Positions 35,030 through 44,802 of a stretch of DNA of 64,000 nucleotides are shown here, piece by piece; the stretch's first letter is position 1, and every line of letters starts with the position of its first letter. A model generated the notes under the pieces. The model did no database searches. It had not been told where the DNA came from and saw only the letters and a program-made list of their open reading frames with translations. Both the position numbers and the translations under genes were made by a program. This DNA comes from Pseudomonadota bacterium. Its GTDB lineage: Bacteria > Pseudomonadota > Gammaproteobacteria > Burkholderiales > Rhodocyclaceae. Where the stretch lies: NCBI GenBank assembly GCA_018262095.1, contig JAGTRW010000008.1, forward strand, positions 62,001 to 126,000, in the 5' to 3' direction.

Positions 35030-35737
35030 ATGCTCAAGAAACTGCTGCCGCTGGCTCTGGCAGCCACGTTCAGCCTGACCGTTCTGGCCGACGAGGCAAG
35101 CGTCAAGAAGGCCGTCGAAGCCAAGCTGGGGACCAAGGTCAGCAGCGTGCTCAAGAGTCCGTATCTCGGACTCTATGAAGTCTATGCCGACGGGCAGATC
35201 CTCTATACGGATGAAAAACTGACGGCGATCATCGCCGGCACGCTGATCGACGGCAAGACGATGAAGAATGTCACCGCCGAACGCATGCAGAAACTCACTG
35301 CGATCAAGTTTTCCGATCTGCCGCTCGAGCTTGCGGTCAAGCAGGTGCGCGGCGACGGCCGCCGCGTTCTGGCCACCTTCGAGGATCCGAACTGCGGCTA
35401 TTGCAAGAAGCTCGCCAAGGACATCGCCAAGCTCGACAACATCACGCTCTATACCTTCCTCTACCCGATCCTGTCGCCCGACTCGCTCGACAAGTCGAAT
35501 CAGGTGTGGTGTTCGGCCGACAAGGCGCGCGCCTGGAACGACTGGATGCAGGACGGCAAGGCCTTGTCCGGCAAGGGCGACTGCGATGTCAGCGCGGTTC
35601 ACAAAACGGTCGAGTTGGGCCGCAAGCTGGCGATCACCGGAACGCCGACGCTGTTCTTCGCCGACGGCGAGCGCGTTCCCGGCGCCGTGCCGATCGCGCA
35701 GATCGAGAAGAAGCTGGAACAGGCATCGGGCAAGTAA
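35030..35737 (+). CDS. dsbC: Periplasmic thiol:disulfide isomerase DsbC
   Basis: A 235-residue protein with a signal peptide (LLPLALAATFSLTVLA), an N-terminal dimerisation domain and a C-terminal thioredoxin fold with the active site CGYC in EDPNCGYCKKLAKD (about 121-124). The cis-Pro loop GTPTLFFADG is present, as is a second Cys pair (WCSADK ... GDCDVS), the structural disulfide. DsbC reshuffles wrong disulfides in the periplasm and needs DsbD, not seen here. Confidence 0.95.
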   Translation: MLKKLLPLALAATFSLTVLADEASVKKAVEAKLGTKVSSVLKSPYLGLYEVYADGQILYTDEKLTAIIAGTLIDGKTMKNVTAERMQKLTAIKFSDLPLELAVKQVRGDGRRVLATFEDPNCGYCKKLAKDIAKLDNITLYTFLYPILSPDSLDKSNQVWCSADKARAWNDWMQDGKALSGKGDCDVSAVHKTVELGRKLAITGTPTLFFADGERVPGAVPIAQIEKKLEQASGK

Positions 35738-35878
35738 GCGGCCTGCGAGTTAGGCAGCGCGGAGGCAGCGCGGGCGTTCTCGACGCTGGTGCCCGACCTG
35801 ACCGCGCCAAGCGCTGTCGCGGCAGGCCTGCCCAGGATCGCCCGACTGCGCGGCTGCCGCCGCCAAACCATCTCGGCA

Positions 35879-36787
35879 TCAGCGTTTTTCCATCGCCCGG
35901 TACGCTTGCCGAATCACCTCGGCCAAGGCCTTGAGGTCGGCAAGTCGCGACGTCGATCGCCGCGCCACCAGCGCGATCGTTCGCTTGGGCGCGGGCGGCG
36001 ATAGCGGCCGTGAAACCAGCGTCTTGCTTTGCGTCAGCCCGCCGCTGACCGCCATTGCCGGAATCAGTGCGACGCCGAGTCCGGATTCGACCATCTGCAC
36101 CAGCGTCAGCAGGCTGGTTGCCTCGACGACCGACGGGCGGACGGGGCCGCCACAGGCGTAGAGCGCGTGCTCGCGCAGGCAGTGCCCTTCTTCGAGCAAC
36201 AACAGACGATCGGCGAGCGCTGGCGCTGGCTTGACGGTGGTCCCCTGCAGCAGCGCGTCGTCGTGGCGGCCGACGATCCACAGGGCGTCGTCGAAGAGCG
36301 TCTCGACGAGGAAATTCCCCGTAGCGTAGGGCAGCGCGATCAGCGCGAAATCGAGTTGTCCGTCGTCGATGCGCGACAGCAGATGGGCGGTCAGGTCCTC
36401 GCGCAGTGCCAGCCGCAAGTCCGCGTAGCGTTGGCGCAGCAGCGCCAGCGAAGGCGGCAAGAGAAACGGCGCAATGGTCGGAATGACGCCCAGGCGTAGC
36501 GGGCCGCTCATCGGCTGCTGCGTTTGCGCGGCGCGTTCGGAGAGGTCCTGGGTTGCCGCGATGATCGCCCGCGCGCGGTCGGCGACGTCGAGTCCGAGCG
36601 GCGTCATCAACACCGACTGACGGTCGCGCTCGACGAGCTGCGCGCCGAGCACCGCCTCAAGCTCCTTGAGGCCGGCGCTCAGCGTCGACTGCGTGACGAA
36701 ACACGACTGCGCAGCGCGCGTGAAATTGAGCTGCTGCGCGAGCGCGACCAGGTACTGCAGTTGTTTGAGCGATGGCAAGGCAGTCAT
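35879..36787 (-). CDS. oxyR: Hydrogen-peroxide-sensing LysR regulator OxyR
   Basis: A 302-residue LysR-family activator. The N-terminal HTH (LNFTRAAQSCFVTQSTLSAGLKELE) is typical, and the sensor Cys pair is Cys203 and Cys212 in GHCLREHALYAC, the nine-residue spacing of OxyR Cys199/Cys208. GVIPTIAPFLLPP opens the effector domain. It is divergent from a 53-residue gene and catalase, with an AT-rich 116-bp intergenic region containing palindromes that could bind it. The ATG at 36787 is the only sensible start. Confidence 0.95.
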   Translation of the reverse strand: MTALPSLKQLQYLVALAQQLNFTRAAQSCFVTQSTLSAGLKELEAVLGAQLVERDRQSVLMTPLGLDVADRARAIIAATQDLSERAAQTQQPMSGPLRLGVIPTIAPFLLPPSLALLRQRYADLRLALREDLTAHLLSRIDDGQLDFALIALPYATGNFLVETLFDDALWIVGRHDDALLQGTTVKPAPALADRLLLLEEGHCLREHALYACGGPVRPSVVEATSLLTLVQMVESGLGVALIPAMAVSGGLTQSKTLVSRPLSPPAPKRTIALVARRSTSRLADLKALAEVIRQAYRAMEKR

Positions 36788-36802
36788 GGTGGTGCCAGGT
36801 TG

Positions 36803-36846
36803 TTATCGATAAAAACGATTATAGGTGAAAATATTATTCGTTTTTA
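36803..36846. promoter_or_regulatory. AT-rich palindromes in the oxyR-catalase divergent promoter
   Basis: TTATCGATAA (36803-36812) is a perfect ten-base palindrome. TAAAAACGA (36810-36818) and TCGTTTTTA (36838-36846) form a nine-base inverted repeat around an AT-rich core containing ATAGGT. OxyR sites are extended AT-rich elements of ATAG half-sites repeated at about one-turn spacing; this region is the only candidate and is far more AT-rich than the surroundings. It does not fit the full consensus. Confidence 0.5.
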
Positions 36847-36903
36847 AACTAATGTCGTTTTGGCTAAAGTGCGCTCGTACCCCTGTCACACAAGGAGATC
36901 AAC

Positions 36904-37065
36904 ATGACGCGCTTGAAGAACATCGAGAAATGGTCGACTATCGAAGACCTCTCCATTGTCATGAGTGGTCGCGGTGGAAAAATTCGCCGGATCGTCGGGC
37001 TGGGCATCAATGCCATCGGTGCCGGCGTCCTGGTTGTCGAGGGAATTCGCTGGCTGTCGATTTGA
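36904..37065 (+). CDS. 53-residue small protein upstream of catalase
   Basis: A short frame with a strong ribosome site (CAAGGAG, 9 bp before the ATG). The protein is basic and Lys/Arg-rich for the first half ([30 protein letters not shown]) and hydrophobic in the second ([19 protein letters not shown]), suggesting a single membrane-associated helix. It lies 31 bp before katA on the same strand and directly follows the candidate OxyR site, so it is probably co-transcribed with catalase. I do not recognise a family. Confidence 0.72.
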   Translation: MTRLKNIEKWSTIEDLSIVMSGRGGKIRRIVGLGINAIGAGVLVVEGIRWLSI

Positions 37066-37096
37066 TCTGTCTTTCAACCCGCCAAGGAGCATCGCC

Positions 37097-38548
37097 ATGA
37101 ACAAGAAACTCACCACCGCCGCCGGTTGTCCGGTCGTCGATAATCAGAACGTGATGACCGCCGGCCCGCGCGGCCCGCAGTTATTGCAGGACGTCTGGTT
37201 TCTCGAGAAACTCGCGCATTTCGACCGCGAAGTGATCCCCGAGCGTCGCATGCACGCCAAGGGATCGGCCGCTTACGGCACGTTCACCGTGACGAGCGAC
37301 ATCACCCGCTACACCAAGGCCAAGATCTTTTCGCAGATCGGCAAGCAGACCGAACTGTTCAGCCGCATGTCGACGGTCGCCGGCGAGCGCGGCGCCGCCG
37401 ACGCCGAGCGCGACATCCGCGGCTTTGCCTTGAAGTTTTACACGGAAGAAGGCAACTGGGACCTGGTCGGCAACAACACGCCGGTCTTTTTCCTGCGCGA
37501 TCCGCTCAAGTTTCCCGACCTCAACCACGCGGTCAAGCGCGATCCGCGAACCAATCTGCGCAGCGCCGACAACAACTGGGATTTCTGGACTTCGCTGCCG
37601 GAAGCGCTGCACCAGGTGACGATCGTCATGAGCGAGCGCGGCATTCCGGCGAGCTATCGCCACATGCACGGCTTCGGCTCGCATACCTTCAGCCTGATCA
37701 ACGCGCAGAACGAGCGTTTCTGGGTCAAGTTCCATTGGCGCAGCCAGCAGGGAATCAAGAACCTCTCCGACGCCGAAGCCGAGGCGCTGATCGCCAAAGA
37801 CCGCGAAAGCCACCAGCGCGATCTCTATGAGGCGATAGCACGCGGCGACTTCCCGAAATGGACGTTGGCGATCCAGGTGATGCCCGAGGCAGACGCCGAG
37901 AAGGTGCCGTATCACCCGTTCGACCTCACCAAGGTCTGGCCGCACAAGGATTACCCGCTGATCGACGTCGGCGTCATCGAATTCAACCGCAATCCGGAGA
38001 ACTACTTCGCCGAAGTCGAGCAGGCGGCGTTCAACCCGGCCAACGTCGTTCCCGGGATCAGCTTTTCGCCCGACAAGATGCTGCAGGGGCGGCTATTTTC
38101 GTACGGCGACGCGCAGCGCTATCGGCTCGGCGTCAACCACGGCCACATCCCGGTCAATGCGCCGCGCTGCCCGGTGCATAGCTACCACCGCGACGGCGCT
38201 ATGCGCGTCGACGGCAACTACGGCAGCACGCCAGGTTACGAGCCGAATAGTCACGGCGAGTGGCAGCAGCAACCCGACTTCCGCGAGCCGCCGCTTCTCA
38301 TCGACGGCGCAGCCGACCACTGGAACTATCGCGAGGACGACGACGATTACTACGCGCAGCCGCGCGCGCTGTTCCGCCTGATGAGTCCGGCGCAGCAGCA
38401 GATCCTCTTCGACAATACCGCGCGTTCGCTCGGCGGCGCCGCCAAGGCGATCCAGTTGCGCCACATCGCCAACTGCCGCAAGGCCGACCCGGCCTACGGT
38501 CAGGGCGTCGCCCGCGCGCTGGGCATCGCGCCCGGCGAAATCGGCTAG
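37097..38548 (+). CDS. katA: Monofunctional heme catalase
   Basis: A 483-residue small-subunit catalase. Distal His53 in [15 protein letters not shown], distal Asn in [13 protein letters not shown], and the proximal Tyr in [14 protein letters not shown] are intact; the NADPH-site residues typical of small-subunit catalases lie in between. It disproportionates H2O2 in the cytoplasm. The ATG at 37097 follows AAGGAG. It is downstream of the 53-residue gene and OxyR site and is followed 11 bp later by a ZIP transporter, consistent with an OxyR regulon. Confidence 0.96.
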   Translation: MNKKLTTAAGCPVVDNQNVMTAGPRGPQLLQDVWFLEKLAHFDREVIPERRMHAKGSAAYGTFTVTSDITRYTKAKIFSQIGKQTELFSRMSTVAGERGAADAERDIRGFALKFYTEEGNWDLVGNNTPVFFLRDPLKFPDLNHAVKRDPRTNLRSADNNWDFWTSLPEALHQVTIVMSERGIPASYRHMHGFGSHTFSLINAQNERFWVKFHWRSQQGIKNLSDAEAEALIAKDRESHQRDLYEAIARGDFPKWTLAIQVMPEADAEKVPYHPFDLTKVWPHKDYPLIDVGVIEFNRNPENYFAEVEQAAFNPANVVPGISFSPDKMLQGRLFSYGDAQRYRLGVNHGHIPVNAPRCPVHSYHRDGAMRVDGNYGSTPGYEPNSHGEWQQQPDFREPPLLIDGAADHWNYREDDDDYYAQPRALFRLMSPAQQQILFDNTARSLGGAAKAIQLRHIANCRKADPAYGQGVARALGIAPGEIG

Positions 38549-38559
38549 GGAGGCTGGTG

Positions 38560-39492
38560 ATGGATGCCGAACTCGTCGCCCGCAAGCCCGGCTGGGCTGC
38601 GCTCTGGTTTGAGCATGCGCGCGCGCACAAACCGGCGGCTTTTGGCTTTGTGGTCGCCTTGTGCGGCGTGCTGGTCTTGCTGGTCCAAAGCGTCGTGCAA
38701 CTCGCCAGCGGGAGCGCAGCGCCAGGCTTGCGCCTGGCGCTTCTGGGTGGTGTCGCGGGTTTCGCGGCGACCGGGCTCGGCGCACTGCCGGCGCTGGTGC
38801 TGCGCGGCCTGCCGCAGCGCCTCGAGGACAGCCTGCTGGGAATGGCGGCGGGAATGATGCTCGCCGCCAGCGCTTTTTCGCTGTTGTTGCCCGGGCTTGA
38901 AGCGGGTGCCGCGCAGCTTTCGAGCAAGCCGCTCGGCGCCGGCGTGGTGGTGATCGGCATGGCGCTCGGCGTGCTGCTGATGCTCGGGCTCGACGCCTTC
39001 ATCCCGCACGCCCACGAAACAACCGGTCCGTGCGGGCCGGGGGCCGACCGCTGCAGCCGCATCTGGTTGTTCGTCTTTGCCATCGCCGTGCACAACCTGC
39101 CCGAGGGGATGGCGATCGGCGTCAGTTTCTCGCAGGGCGACATGGCGGTCGGCCTGCCGCTGACCAGCGCCATTGCACTGCAGGATATTCCGGAAGGCTT
39201 GGCCGTCGCGCTGGCCTTGCGCGCCGCCGGTTTCGCGCCGCCCTTCGCGGTGCTGGTGGCGATTGCCACCGGGCTGCTCGAACCGCTCGGCGCGCTGCTC
39301 GGCGTCGGCCTGTCGAGCGGGCTGGCGCTCGCCTACCCGGCCGGCCTTGGACTGGCTGCCGGCGCGATGATCTTCGTCGTCTCGCACGAGGTGATTCCGG
39401 AAACCCACCGCAACGGGCATCAGACACCGGCAACATTGGGTCTGATGGCCGGTTTCGCGCTGATGATGGTGCTCGACACCGCGTTGGGCTGA
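38560..39492 (+). CDS. ZIP-family divalent metal transporter
   Basis: A 310-residue membrane protein with eight hydrophobic segments. The ZIP metal-site motifs [10 protein letters not shown] (helix 4) and [11 protein letters not shown] (helix 5) are present. The loop between helices 3 and 4 ([20 protein letters not shown]) has His and Cys residues. It would import Zn, Mn or Fe; Mn or Fe supply to the neighbouring catalase/Dps system is plausible. The start at 38560 follows GGAGG; an in-frame GTG lies 3 bp earlier. Confidence 0.9.
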   Translation: MDAELVARKPGWAALWFEHARAHKPAAFGFVVALCGVLVLLVQSVVQLASGSAAPGLRLALLGGVAGFAATGLGALPALVLRGLPQRLEDSLLGMAAGMMLAASAFSLLLPGLEAGAAQLSSKPLGAGVVVIGMALGVLLMLGLDAFIPHAHETTGPCGPGADRCSRIWLFVFAIAVHNLPEGMAIGVSFSQGDMAVGLPLTSAIALQDIPEGLAVALALRAAGFAPPFAVLVAIATGLLEPLGALLGVGLSSGLALAYPAGLGLAAGAMIFVVSHEVIPETHRNGHQTPATLGLMAGFALMMVLDTALG

Positions 39493-39517
39493 TTTTTTTC
39501 AACCAAGGAGAACGACC

Positions 39518-40003
39518 ATGAGCAAGAAGACCGCTTCAATCAACATCGGCATCAGCGACGACGACCGCGCGAAGATCGTGCGTGGCCTGTCGGCGCTGCT
39601 CGCCGACAGCTACACGCTCTACCTGATGACGCACAACTTTCACTGGAACGTCACCGGGCCGCAATTCAACAGCCTGCACCTGATGTTCATGGGCCAATAC
39701 ACCGAACAATGGAACGCGCTCGACATCATCGCCGAGCGCATCCGTGCGCTCGGTCATCCGGCGCCCGGAACCTACAAGGAATTCGTCAAGCTCGCTTCGA
39801 TCAAGGAAGTCGACGGTGTGCCCAAGACCAACGACATGATCCGTCACTTGGTCGCCGCGCAGGAGGCGACGGCGCGTACCGCGCGCAAGCTGTTCCCGGT
39901 GGTCGAGGCGGCGAACGACCAGCCGACCGCCGACCTGCTGACGCAGCGCCTTGAAATCCACGAGAAGACCGCCTGGATGCTGCGCAGCCTGCTCGAGGAG
40001 TAA
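39518..40003 (+). CDS. dps: Dps-family ferritin-like DNA-protection protein
   Basis: A 161-residue Dps protein that forms 12-subunit shells, oxidises Fe(II) with H2O2 and stores iron. The inter-subunit ferroxidase residues are in [13 protein letters not shown] (His pair) and [15 protein letters not shown] (Asp and Glu). The N-terminus is short with two Lys (MSKKTAS), which may allow weak DNA binding. Start with AAGGAG. Adjacent to catalase and OxyR, it completes an oxidative-stress block. An interspersed repeat follows. Confidence 0.95.
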   Translation: MSKKTASINIGISDDDRAKIVRGLSALLADSYTLYLMTHNFHWNVTGPQFNSLHLMFMGQYTEQWNALDIIAERIRALGHPAPGTYKEFVKLASIKEVDGVPKTNDMIRHLVAAQEATARTARKLFPVVEAANDQPTADLLTQRLEIHEKTAWMLRSLLEE

Positions 40004-40021
40004 CTAGCCGGAGAAAAAACT

Positions 40022-40117
40022 ACCACGGCGACACAGCGAACATGCCCCGAAGGAAATACCCTTGGGGTACGGCGAGAAACAAAGTGGGTTTCGTTGTGCC
40101 CGCTGTGTCGCCGTGGT
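40022..40117. repeat. Dispersed 9-bp-period inverted repeat, copy 1
   Basis: ACCACGGCGACACAGCG (40022-40038) and its exact complement (40101-40117) are a perfect 17-bp inverted repeat around 62 bp. The inner part of the right arm holds GTGCCCGCTGTG (40096-40107), which recurs at 52.3 and 57.9 kb. Arms follow the periodic pattern nnCACrGCG. It lies between the convergent dps and hisC genes and could form a large hairpin at both 3' ends. Confidence 0.82.
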
Positions 40118-40134
40118 TAAGCTGCCTTGAGCGT

Positions 40135-41229
40135 TTAGCCAAGAATTTCGCGCAGCGCCGCGACCAGTGCCTGGCACTGGTCGTCGCTGCCGATGCTGAT
40201 GCGCAGGTGCTGGCTGACGCGTGCCGCCTTGAAGTGGCGAACGATGATCTTGCGTTCGCGCAGTTTGGCCGCGAGCTGCGCGGCGTCGTGCTGCGGGTGG
40301 CGCGGGAAGATGAAATTGGCCGCCGACGGCAGCACCTCGAAGCCCAGGCTCTCGAGGTCGGCGACGAGCTTGGCGCGCGTCTTCATCACCGCGCGCCGCG
40401 TCGTCTCCAGGTGCTCGCGGTCAGCCAGTGCGGCAGCAGCGCCGACGATCGCCAGGCGGTCGAGCGGGTAAGAGTTGAAGCTGTCCTTGACGCGATCGAG
40501 CGCCTCGATCAGTGCGCTGTCACCGACCGCATAACCAACGCGCAGCCCGGCCAGCGAGTGCGACTTGGACAGCGTGCGGATGACCAGCAGGTTGGGATGG
40601 CGCTTAACCAGTGCGATCGCGGTGGGAACGACGTCTGCGGCAAAATCGATGTAGGCCTCGTCGACGACGACCACCGATTGCGGGTGCGCGGCGACCAGCC
40701 TTTCGATTTGCGCGAGCGGCAGCAGGTCGCTGGTCGGCGCGTTGGGGTTGGCGATGACGATGCCGCCGCATTTTCCGGCGTGGCGAATATAGTCGTCGAC
40801 GCGGATCTCGAGACGTTCGCCGAGCGCGACGGCGACGTGCTCGACCTCGTAAAGGCCGCAGTAGACCGGATAGAAGCTGTAGCTGATGTCGGGGATCAGG
40901 ATAGCCGCGTCGTGCTTGAGCAGCGCCAGGAAGGCGTGCGCCAGCACCTCGTCGGAACCGTTGCCGACGAAAACCTGCGCCGGCGTGATGGCAAATTCGG
41001 CGAAGTGCGCGGCGACGGCTTCCTTGAGCCGGTCGGCGCCGGGGTCGGGGTAGAGGCGCAGGTTCGCGCCGTCAGCGCCGAGCTCGGCCTGCATCGCAGC
41101 GACGGCGCGCGGCGACGGCGGATAGGGGTTTTCGTTGGTGTTGAGCTTGACCAGCCCGGAGATCTTGGGCTGTTCGCCCGGAACGTAGGGCGTCAGGCGG
41201 TGAACGAGAGGGCTCCAGAATTGGCTCAT
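40135..41229 (-). CDS. hisC: Histidinol-phosphate aminotransferase
   Basis: A 364-residue PLP enzyme that converts imidazole-acetol phosphate to histidinol phosphate with glutamate. The PLP Lys is in [17 protein letters not shown], and [16 protein letters not shown] and the C-terminal [11 protein letters not shown] are family segments. In many betaproteobacteria hisC sits between hisD and hisB on the same strand; here it is on the opposite strand to hisB, 126 bp away, so the operon has been broken by an inversion or relocation. hisG and hisD are not in the window. Confidence 0.95.
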   Translation of the reverse strand: MSQFWSPLVHRLTPYVPGEQPKISGLVKLNTNENPYPPSPRAVAAMQAELGADGANLRLYPDPGADRLKEAVAAHFAEFAITPAQVFVGNGSDEVLAHAFLALLKHDAAILIPDISYSFYPVYCGLYEVEHVAVALGERLEIRVDDYIRHAGKCGGIVIANPNAPTSDLLPLAQIERLVAAHPQSVVVVDEAYIDFAADVVPTAIALVKRHPNLLVIRTLSKSHSLAGLRVGYAVGDSALIEALDRVKDSFNSYPLDRLAIVGAAAALADREHLETTRRAVMKTRAKLVADLESLGFEVLPSAANFIFPRHPQHDAAQLAAKLRERKIIVRHFKAARVSQHLRISIGSDDQCQALVAALREILG

Positions 41230-41288
41230 GAACGGCTCGCAAGGTCGAAGGCAGCAGAAGCCTTAGATGGTATCATGCACAGCTGTTG

Positions 41289-41318
41289 CTGACCGCTGCC
41301 GAGCGCTGTGGCGGTCAG
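41289..41318. promoter_or_regulatory. Inverted repeat between divergent hisC and hisB
   Basis: CTGACCGC (41289-41296) and GCGGTCAG (41311-41318) are perfect arms around 14 bp. They lie in the 126-bp divergent region, 37 bp before hisB. The site could be an operator or a leader hairpin; no His-codon-rich leader frame was seen. Confidence 0.4.
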
Positions 41319-41355
41319 GATCCGAAGTTTTTCGCCACTTTGCGATGGGGCCTTC

Positions 41356-41943
41356 ATGCGGCAAGCCGAAATTAGCAGAAATACCCTCGAAACGCAGATC
41401 ACGGTGCGTCTGAATCTCGATGGCAGCGGGCAATGCCGCTGTGCGACCGGCGTGCCTTTTCTCGACCACATGCTCGATCAGGTGGCGCGCCACGGCATGA
41501 TCGACCTTGAGGTCGAGGCGCACGGCGATCTGCACATCGACGCGCACCACACCGTCGAGGACATCGGCATCACGCTCGGTCAGGCGCTGGCCCGCGCGCT
41601 CGGCGACAAGGCCGGGCTGCGCCGTTACGGCCACGCTTACGTGCCGCTCGACGAAGCGCTGTCGCGCGTCGTGATCGACCTTTCCGGACGCCCGGGCCTT
41701 GCGTTCAACGTCGATTTTTCGCGCGCGATGATCGGCGCTTTCGACGTCGACCTTTGCCGCGAGTTCTTTCAAGGTCTCGTCAATCACGCGCTGATGACGC
41801 TGCATGTCGATAACCTGCGCGGCGACAACGCGCACCATCAGGCCGAGACGGTATTCAAGGCCTTCGGCCGCGCGCTGCGCCAGGCGGTCGAAGCCGACTC
41901 GCGCGCGGCGGGAAGCATTCCGTCGACCAAGGGATCGCTGTGA
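41356..41943 (+). CDS. hisB: Imidazoleglycerol-phosphate dehydratase
   Basis: A 195-residue monofunctional dehydratase (not fused to histidinol phosphatase). Metal-binding histidines lie in [37 protein letters not shown] and [13 protein letters not shown]. The ATG at 41356 ([10 protein letters not shown]) matches the family start. hisH follows with a one-base overlap (TGATG). Confidence 0.96.
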   Translation: MRQAEISRNTLETQITVRLNLDGSGQCRCATGVPFLDHMLDQVARHGMIDLEVEAHGDLHIDAHHTVEDIGITLGQALARALGDKAGLRRYGHAYVPLDEALSRVVIDLSGRPGLAFNVDFSRAMIGAFDVDLCREFFQGLVNHALMTLHVDNLRGDNAHHQAETVFKAFGRALRQAVEADSRAAGSIPSTKGSL

Positions 41944-42587
41944 TGGGAGCAGCGACCATCGCGGTGATCGACTACGGCATGGGCAACCTGCGCTCGGTCT
42001 GGCAGGCGCTGGTCCATGTCGCCGGCAGCCGCGAGGTCGTCGTCACCGCCGACCCGGCGCTGGTCGCTGCGGCCGAGCGCGTCGTTTTTCCGGGCCAGGG
42101 CGCGATGCCCGACTGCATGCGCGAGCTCGACGCGCGCGGCCTGCGGCAGGCGGTGCTCGACGCGGCGAAGAACAAGCCCTTCCTCGGCATCTGCATCGGC
42201 CAGCAAATGCTCTTCGAACACAGCGACGAAGGCGATGTCCCCGGCCTTGGCGTTTTCGCCGGTCGCGTCCGCCGCTTTCCGGCGGACAAGATGCACGGTC
42301 CCGGCGGCGAGCGCCTCAAGGTGCCGCACATGGGCTGGAACGAAGTCGTGCAGACCCGGTCTCACCCGCTGTGGAAAGGGATCGCCGATGCGTCGCGTTT
42401 TTATTTCGTGCATAGCTACTGCGTCGATCCGGTCGACCGCCTGTGCATCGCCGGCACCACCGACTATGGCGTCCCCTTTACCAGTGCGGTGGCTCGGGAT
42501 AATATCTTCGCCATTCAATGTCATCCGGAAAAGAGCGCCCAGACGGGGCTCGCCTTGTTGTCCAATTTCATCGACTGGAAGCCCTGA
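41943..42587 (+). CDS. hisH: Imidazole glycerol phosphate synthase glutaminase subunit
   Basis: A 214-residue class I glutamine amidotransferase that feeds ammonia to HisF. The oxyanion region [10 protein letters not shown], the nucleophile Cys in [11 protein letters not shown], and the His-Glu pair in QCHPEKS are intact. The ATG overlaps the hisB stop by one base; a GTG one codon earlier is possible. Confidence 0.96.
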   Translation: MGAATIAVIDYGMGNLRSVWQALVHVAGSREVVVTADPALVAAAERVVFPGQGAMPDCMRELDARGLRQAVLDAAKNKPFLGICIGQQMLFEHSDEGDVPGLGVFAGRVRRFPADKMHGPGGERLKVPHMGWNEVVQTRSHPLWKGIADASRFYFVHSYCVDPVDRLCIAGTTDYGVPFTSAVARDNIFAIQCHPEKSAQTGLALLSNFIDWKP

Positions 42588-42661
42588 TCCGGCGCGGCTT
42601 TTTACAACGCGGCCTTTTACTACGCTTTTCCCTCAACTTTTCCCACGACCTTCCCAAAAAA

Positions 42662-43405
42662 ATGCTGATCATTCCCGCGATTGACCTGAAGGACGGGCAG
42701 TGCGTCCGTCTCAAGCAAGGCCTCATGGACGAAGCCACCATTTTTTCCAGTTCGCCCGGCGAACAGGCGGCGCACTGGCTGGCGCAGGGCGCGCGCCGGC
42801 TGCACATCGTCGATCTCAACGGCGCTTTTGCCGGCAAACAGAAGAACGAGCGCGCCATCAAGGAAATCGTCGACGCGCTCGGCGACGAGATTCCGATCCA
42901 GCTCGGCGGCGGTATCCGCGACCTCGATACCATCGAGCGCATCCTCGACAACGGCGTGAGTTACGTGATCATCGGCACTGCCGCGGTCAAGAACCCCGGT
43001 TTCCTGCACGACGCCTGCAGCGCCTTCCCGGGCCAGATCATCGTCGGCCTCGACGCCAAGGACGGCAAGGTCGCCGTCGACGGCTGGTCGAAGCTGACCG
43101 GCCACGACGTCATCGACCTGGCCAAGAAGTGCGAGGGCTACGGCGTCGAAGGAATCATCTACACCGACATCGGCCGCGACGGCATGCTCTCCGGAATCAA
43201 TATCGACGCCACCGTCAAATTGGCGCAGGCGTTGCGCGTCCCGGTGATCGCCAGCGGCGGGCTGTCGAGCTTGGACGACATCCGCGCGCTGTGCGCGGTC
43301 GAGCATGAAGGAATCTCGGCGACCATCGCCGGCCGCGCGATTTACGACGGATCGCTCGATTTTGCCGCGGCGCAGGCCGAAGCCGACCGCGCGACGCAGC
43401 GCTAG
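42662..43405 (+). CDS. hisA: ProFAR isomerase
   Basis: A 247-residue half-barrel-repeat TIM barrel. The catalytic Asp are in [16 protein letters not shown] and YTDIGRDGM, and both phosphate loops ([22 protein letters not shown]) are present. The ATG at 42662 (MLIIPAIDL) is the family start; the 74-bp gap after hisH holds no gene. Confidence 0.96.
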   Translation: MLIIPAIDLKDGQCVRLKQGLMDEATIFSSSPGEQAAHWLAQGARRLHIVDLNGAFAGKQKNERAIKEIVDALGDEIPIQLGGGIRDLDTIERILDNGVSYVIIGTAAVKNPGFLHDACSAFPGQIIVGLDAKDGKVAVDGWSKLTGHDVIDLAKKCEGYGVEGIIYTDIGRDGMLSGINIDATVKLAQALRVPVIASGGLSSLDDIRALCAVEHEGISATIAGRAIYDGSLDFAAAQAEADRATQR

Positions 43406-43447
43406 TCATTTTTAAAACTCTCTCACGAGAACCAACCGGAATCCGCT

Positions 43448-44209
43448 TTGGCTCTGGCAAAAAGAATCATTCCCTGTCTTGACGTGACCGCCGGCCGGGT
43501 CGTCAAGGGGACCAACTTCGTCGACCTGCGCGACGCCGGCGATCCGGTCGAAATCGCGCGCCGCTACGACGCGCAGGGCGCCGACGAGGTGACTTTCCTC
43601 GACATCACGGCGTCGTCCGATCAGCGCGATATCATCCTGCATATCGTCGAGGCCTGCGCCGCGCAGGTCTTCATCCCGCTGACCGTTGGCGGCGGCGTGC
43701 GCGCGGTCGCCGACGTGCGCCGCCTGCTTAACGCCGGCGCCGACAAGGTGAGCATGAATACCGCCGCGGTCGATAATCCCGACCTCGTCGCCGAAGCGTC
43801 GGCCAAGGTCGGCAATCAGTGCATCGTCGTCGCCATCGACGCCAAGCAGGTCGCGCCCGGGCAATGGGAGGTATTCACGCACGGCGGGCGCAAGCGCACC
43901 GGACTCGACGTGATCGACTGGGCGCGGCGTGTGCAGCAGCTCGGCGCCGGCGAAATCCTGCTGACCAGCATGGATAGAGACGGCACCAAGAATGGTTTCG
44001 ATTTGCCGCTGACGCGCGCTGTTTCGAATGCCGTCGATATTCCGGTGATCGCCAGCGGCGGCGTCGGCACGCTGCAACACCTGGCCGACGGCGTCACCGA
44101 GGGCGGCGCCGACGCGGTGTTGGCGGCGAGCATCTTCCATTTCGGCGAGTACACGGTGCGTGAGGCCAAGGAATATATGCGCGAGCGCGGCATCGAGGTG
44201 CGGCTGTGA
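43448..44209 (+). CDS. hisF: Imidazole glycerol phosphate synthase cyclase subunit
   Basis: A 253-residue TIM barrel that makes IGP and AICAR with HisH. The catalytic Asp are in [15 protein letters not shown] and [12 protein letters not shown], and the phosphate loops are [10 protein letters not shown] and [10 protein letters not shown]. The only start that keeps the N-terminus ([11 protein letters not shown]) is a TTG at 43448, with GGAA upstream. It overlaps hisI by 4 bp. Confidence 0.95.
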   Translation: MALAKRIIPCLDVTAGRVVKGTNFVDLRDAGDPVEIARRYDAQGADEVTFLDITASSDQRDIILHIVEACAAQVFIPLTVGGGVRAVADVRRLLNAGADKVSMNTAAVDNPDLVAEASAKVGNQCIVVAIDAKQVAPGQWEVFTHGGRKRTGLDVIDWARRVQQLGAGEILLTSMDRDGTKNGFDLPLTRAVSNAVDIPVIASGGVGTLQHLADGVTEGGADAVLAASIFHFGEYTVREAKEYMRERGIEVRL

Positions 44210-44619
44210 GCGCCGCCAGCGATCTTGACGCGAGCCGTTTCTGGCTCGACGCGCTCAAGTGGGACGAGAATGGGATGATTCCGGCGATCGCTCAGGACGC
44301 GGCGAGCGGCCGCGTCGTGATGTTCGCCTGGATGAACCGCGAGTCGCTGCAACAGACGGTGGCCAGCGGCAACGCGGTCTATTGGTCGCGTTCACGTCAG
44401 CGGCTGTGGCGCAAGGGCGAGGAGTCGGGTCATTTTCAAAAGGTGATTTCGATTCGTGCCGACTGCGACGGTGACGTGTTGTTGCTGGCGATCGAGCAGG
44501 TCGGCGGGATTGCCTGTCACACCGGGCGCCAAAGCTGCTTCTTCCTGGAATTGCGCGGCGAGCGCTGGGTTGCCGCCGATCCGGTCTTGAAAGACCCCAA
44601 GGCGATCTACGGCAACTGA
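44206..44619 (+). CDS. hisI: Phosphoribosyl-AMP cyclohydrolase
   Basis: A 137-residue zinc enzyme without a fused HisE domain. Metal-binding Asp/Cys occur in [26 protein letters not shown]. It starts with GTG in a GTGA overlap with the hisF stop. In related genomes hisE follows directly; here the cyd operon intervenes and hisE lies 3.4 kb downstream. Confidence 0.95.
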   Translation: MSAASDLDASRFWLDALKWDENGMIPAIAQDAASGRVVMFAWMNRESLQQTVASGNAVYWSRSRQRLWRKGEESGHFQKVISIRADCDGDVLLLAIEQVGGIACHTGRQSCFFLELRGERWVAADPVLKDPKAIYGN

Positions 44620-44643
44620 GCCAGTCGCGCTTGCGTTCAATAA

Positions 44644-44670
44644 AAAGGCCTCTGCAGTGCAGCGGCCTTT
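44644..44670. terminator. Bidirectional terminator between hisI and cydX
   Basis: AAAGGCC (44644-44650) and GGCCTTT (44664-44670) form the outer stem, with inner CTGCA/TGCAG. The A-tract before and T-rich tract after would serve both the + strand hisI transcript and the minus-strand cydX transcript, whose stop is 3 bp away. Confidence 0.8.
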
Positions 44671-44673
44671 GTT

Positions 44674-44772
44674 CTATTCGTCGTCGGTGTCCTGCGCCTC
44701 GTACCACATCGCATTGAGTACCGAGAGCAGCAAAGCCGCGCTCAGGCCCAGTATCCAAGTGAAGTACCACAT
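44674..44772 (-). CDS. cydX: Cytochrome bd small subunit CydX
   Basis: A 32-residue single-helix protein that stabilises cytochrome bd-I. It begins MWYFTWILGL, the conserved CydX/YbgT N-terminus, has a central hydrophobic helix, and ends acidic (QDTDDE). It lies 30 bp after cydB on the same strand with GGAG upstream of the ATG. Confidence 0.9.
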   Translation of the reverse strand: MWYFTWILGLSAALLLSVLNAMWYEAQDTDDE

Positions 44773-44802
44773 CTCTTTTCTCCGGTGATTAGTGTTCGGT
44801 GA

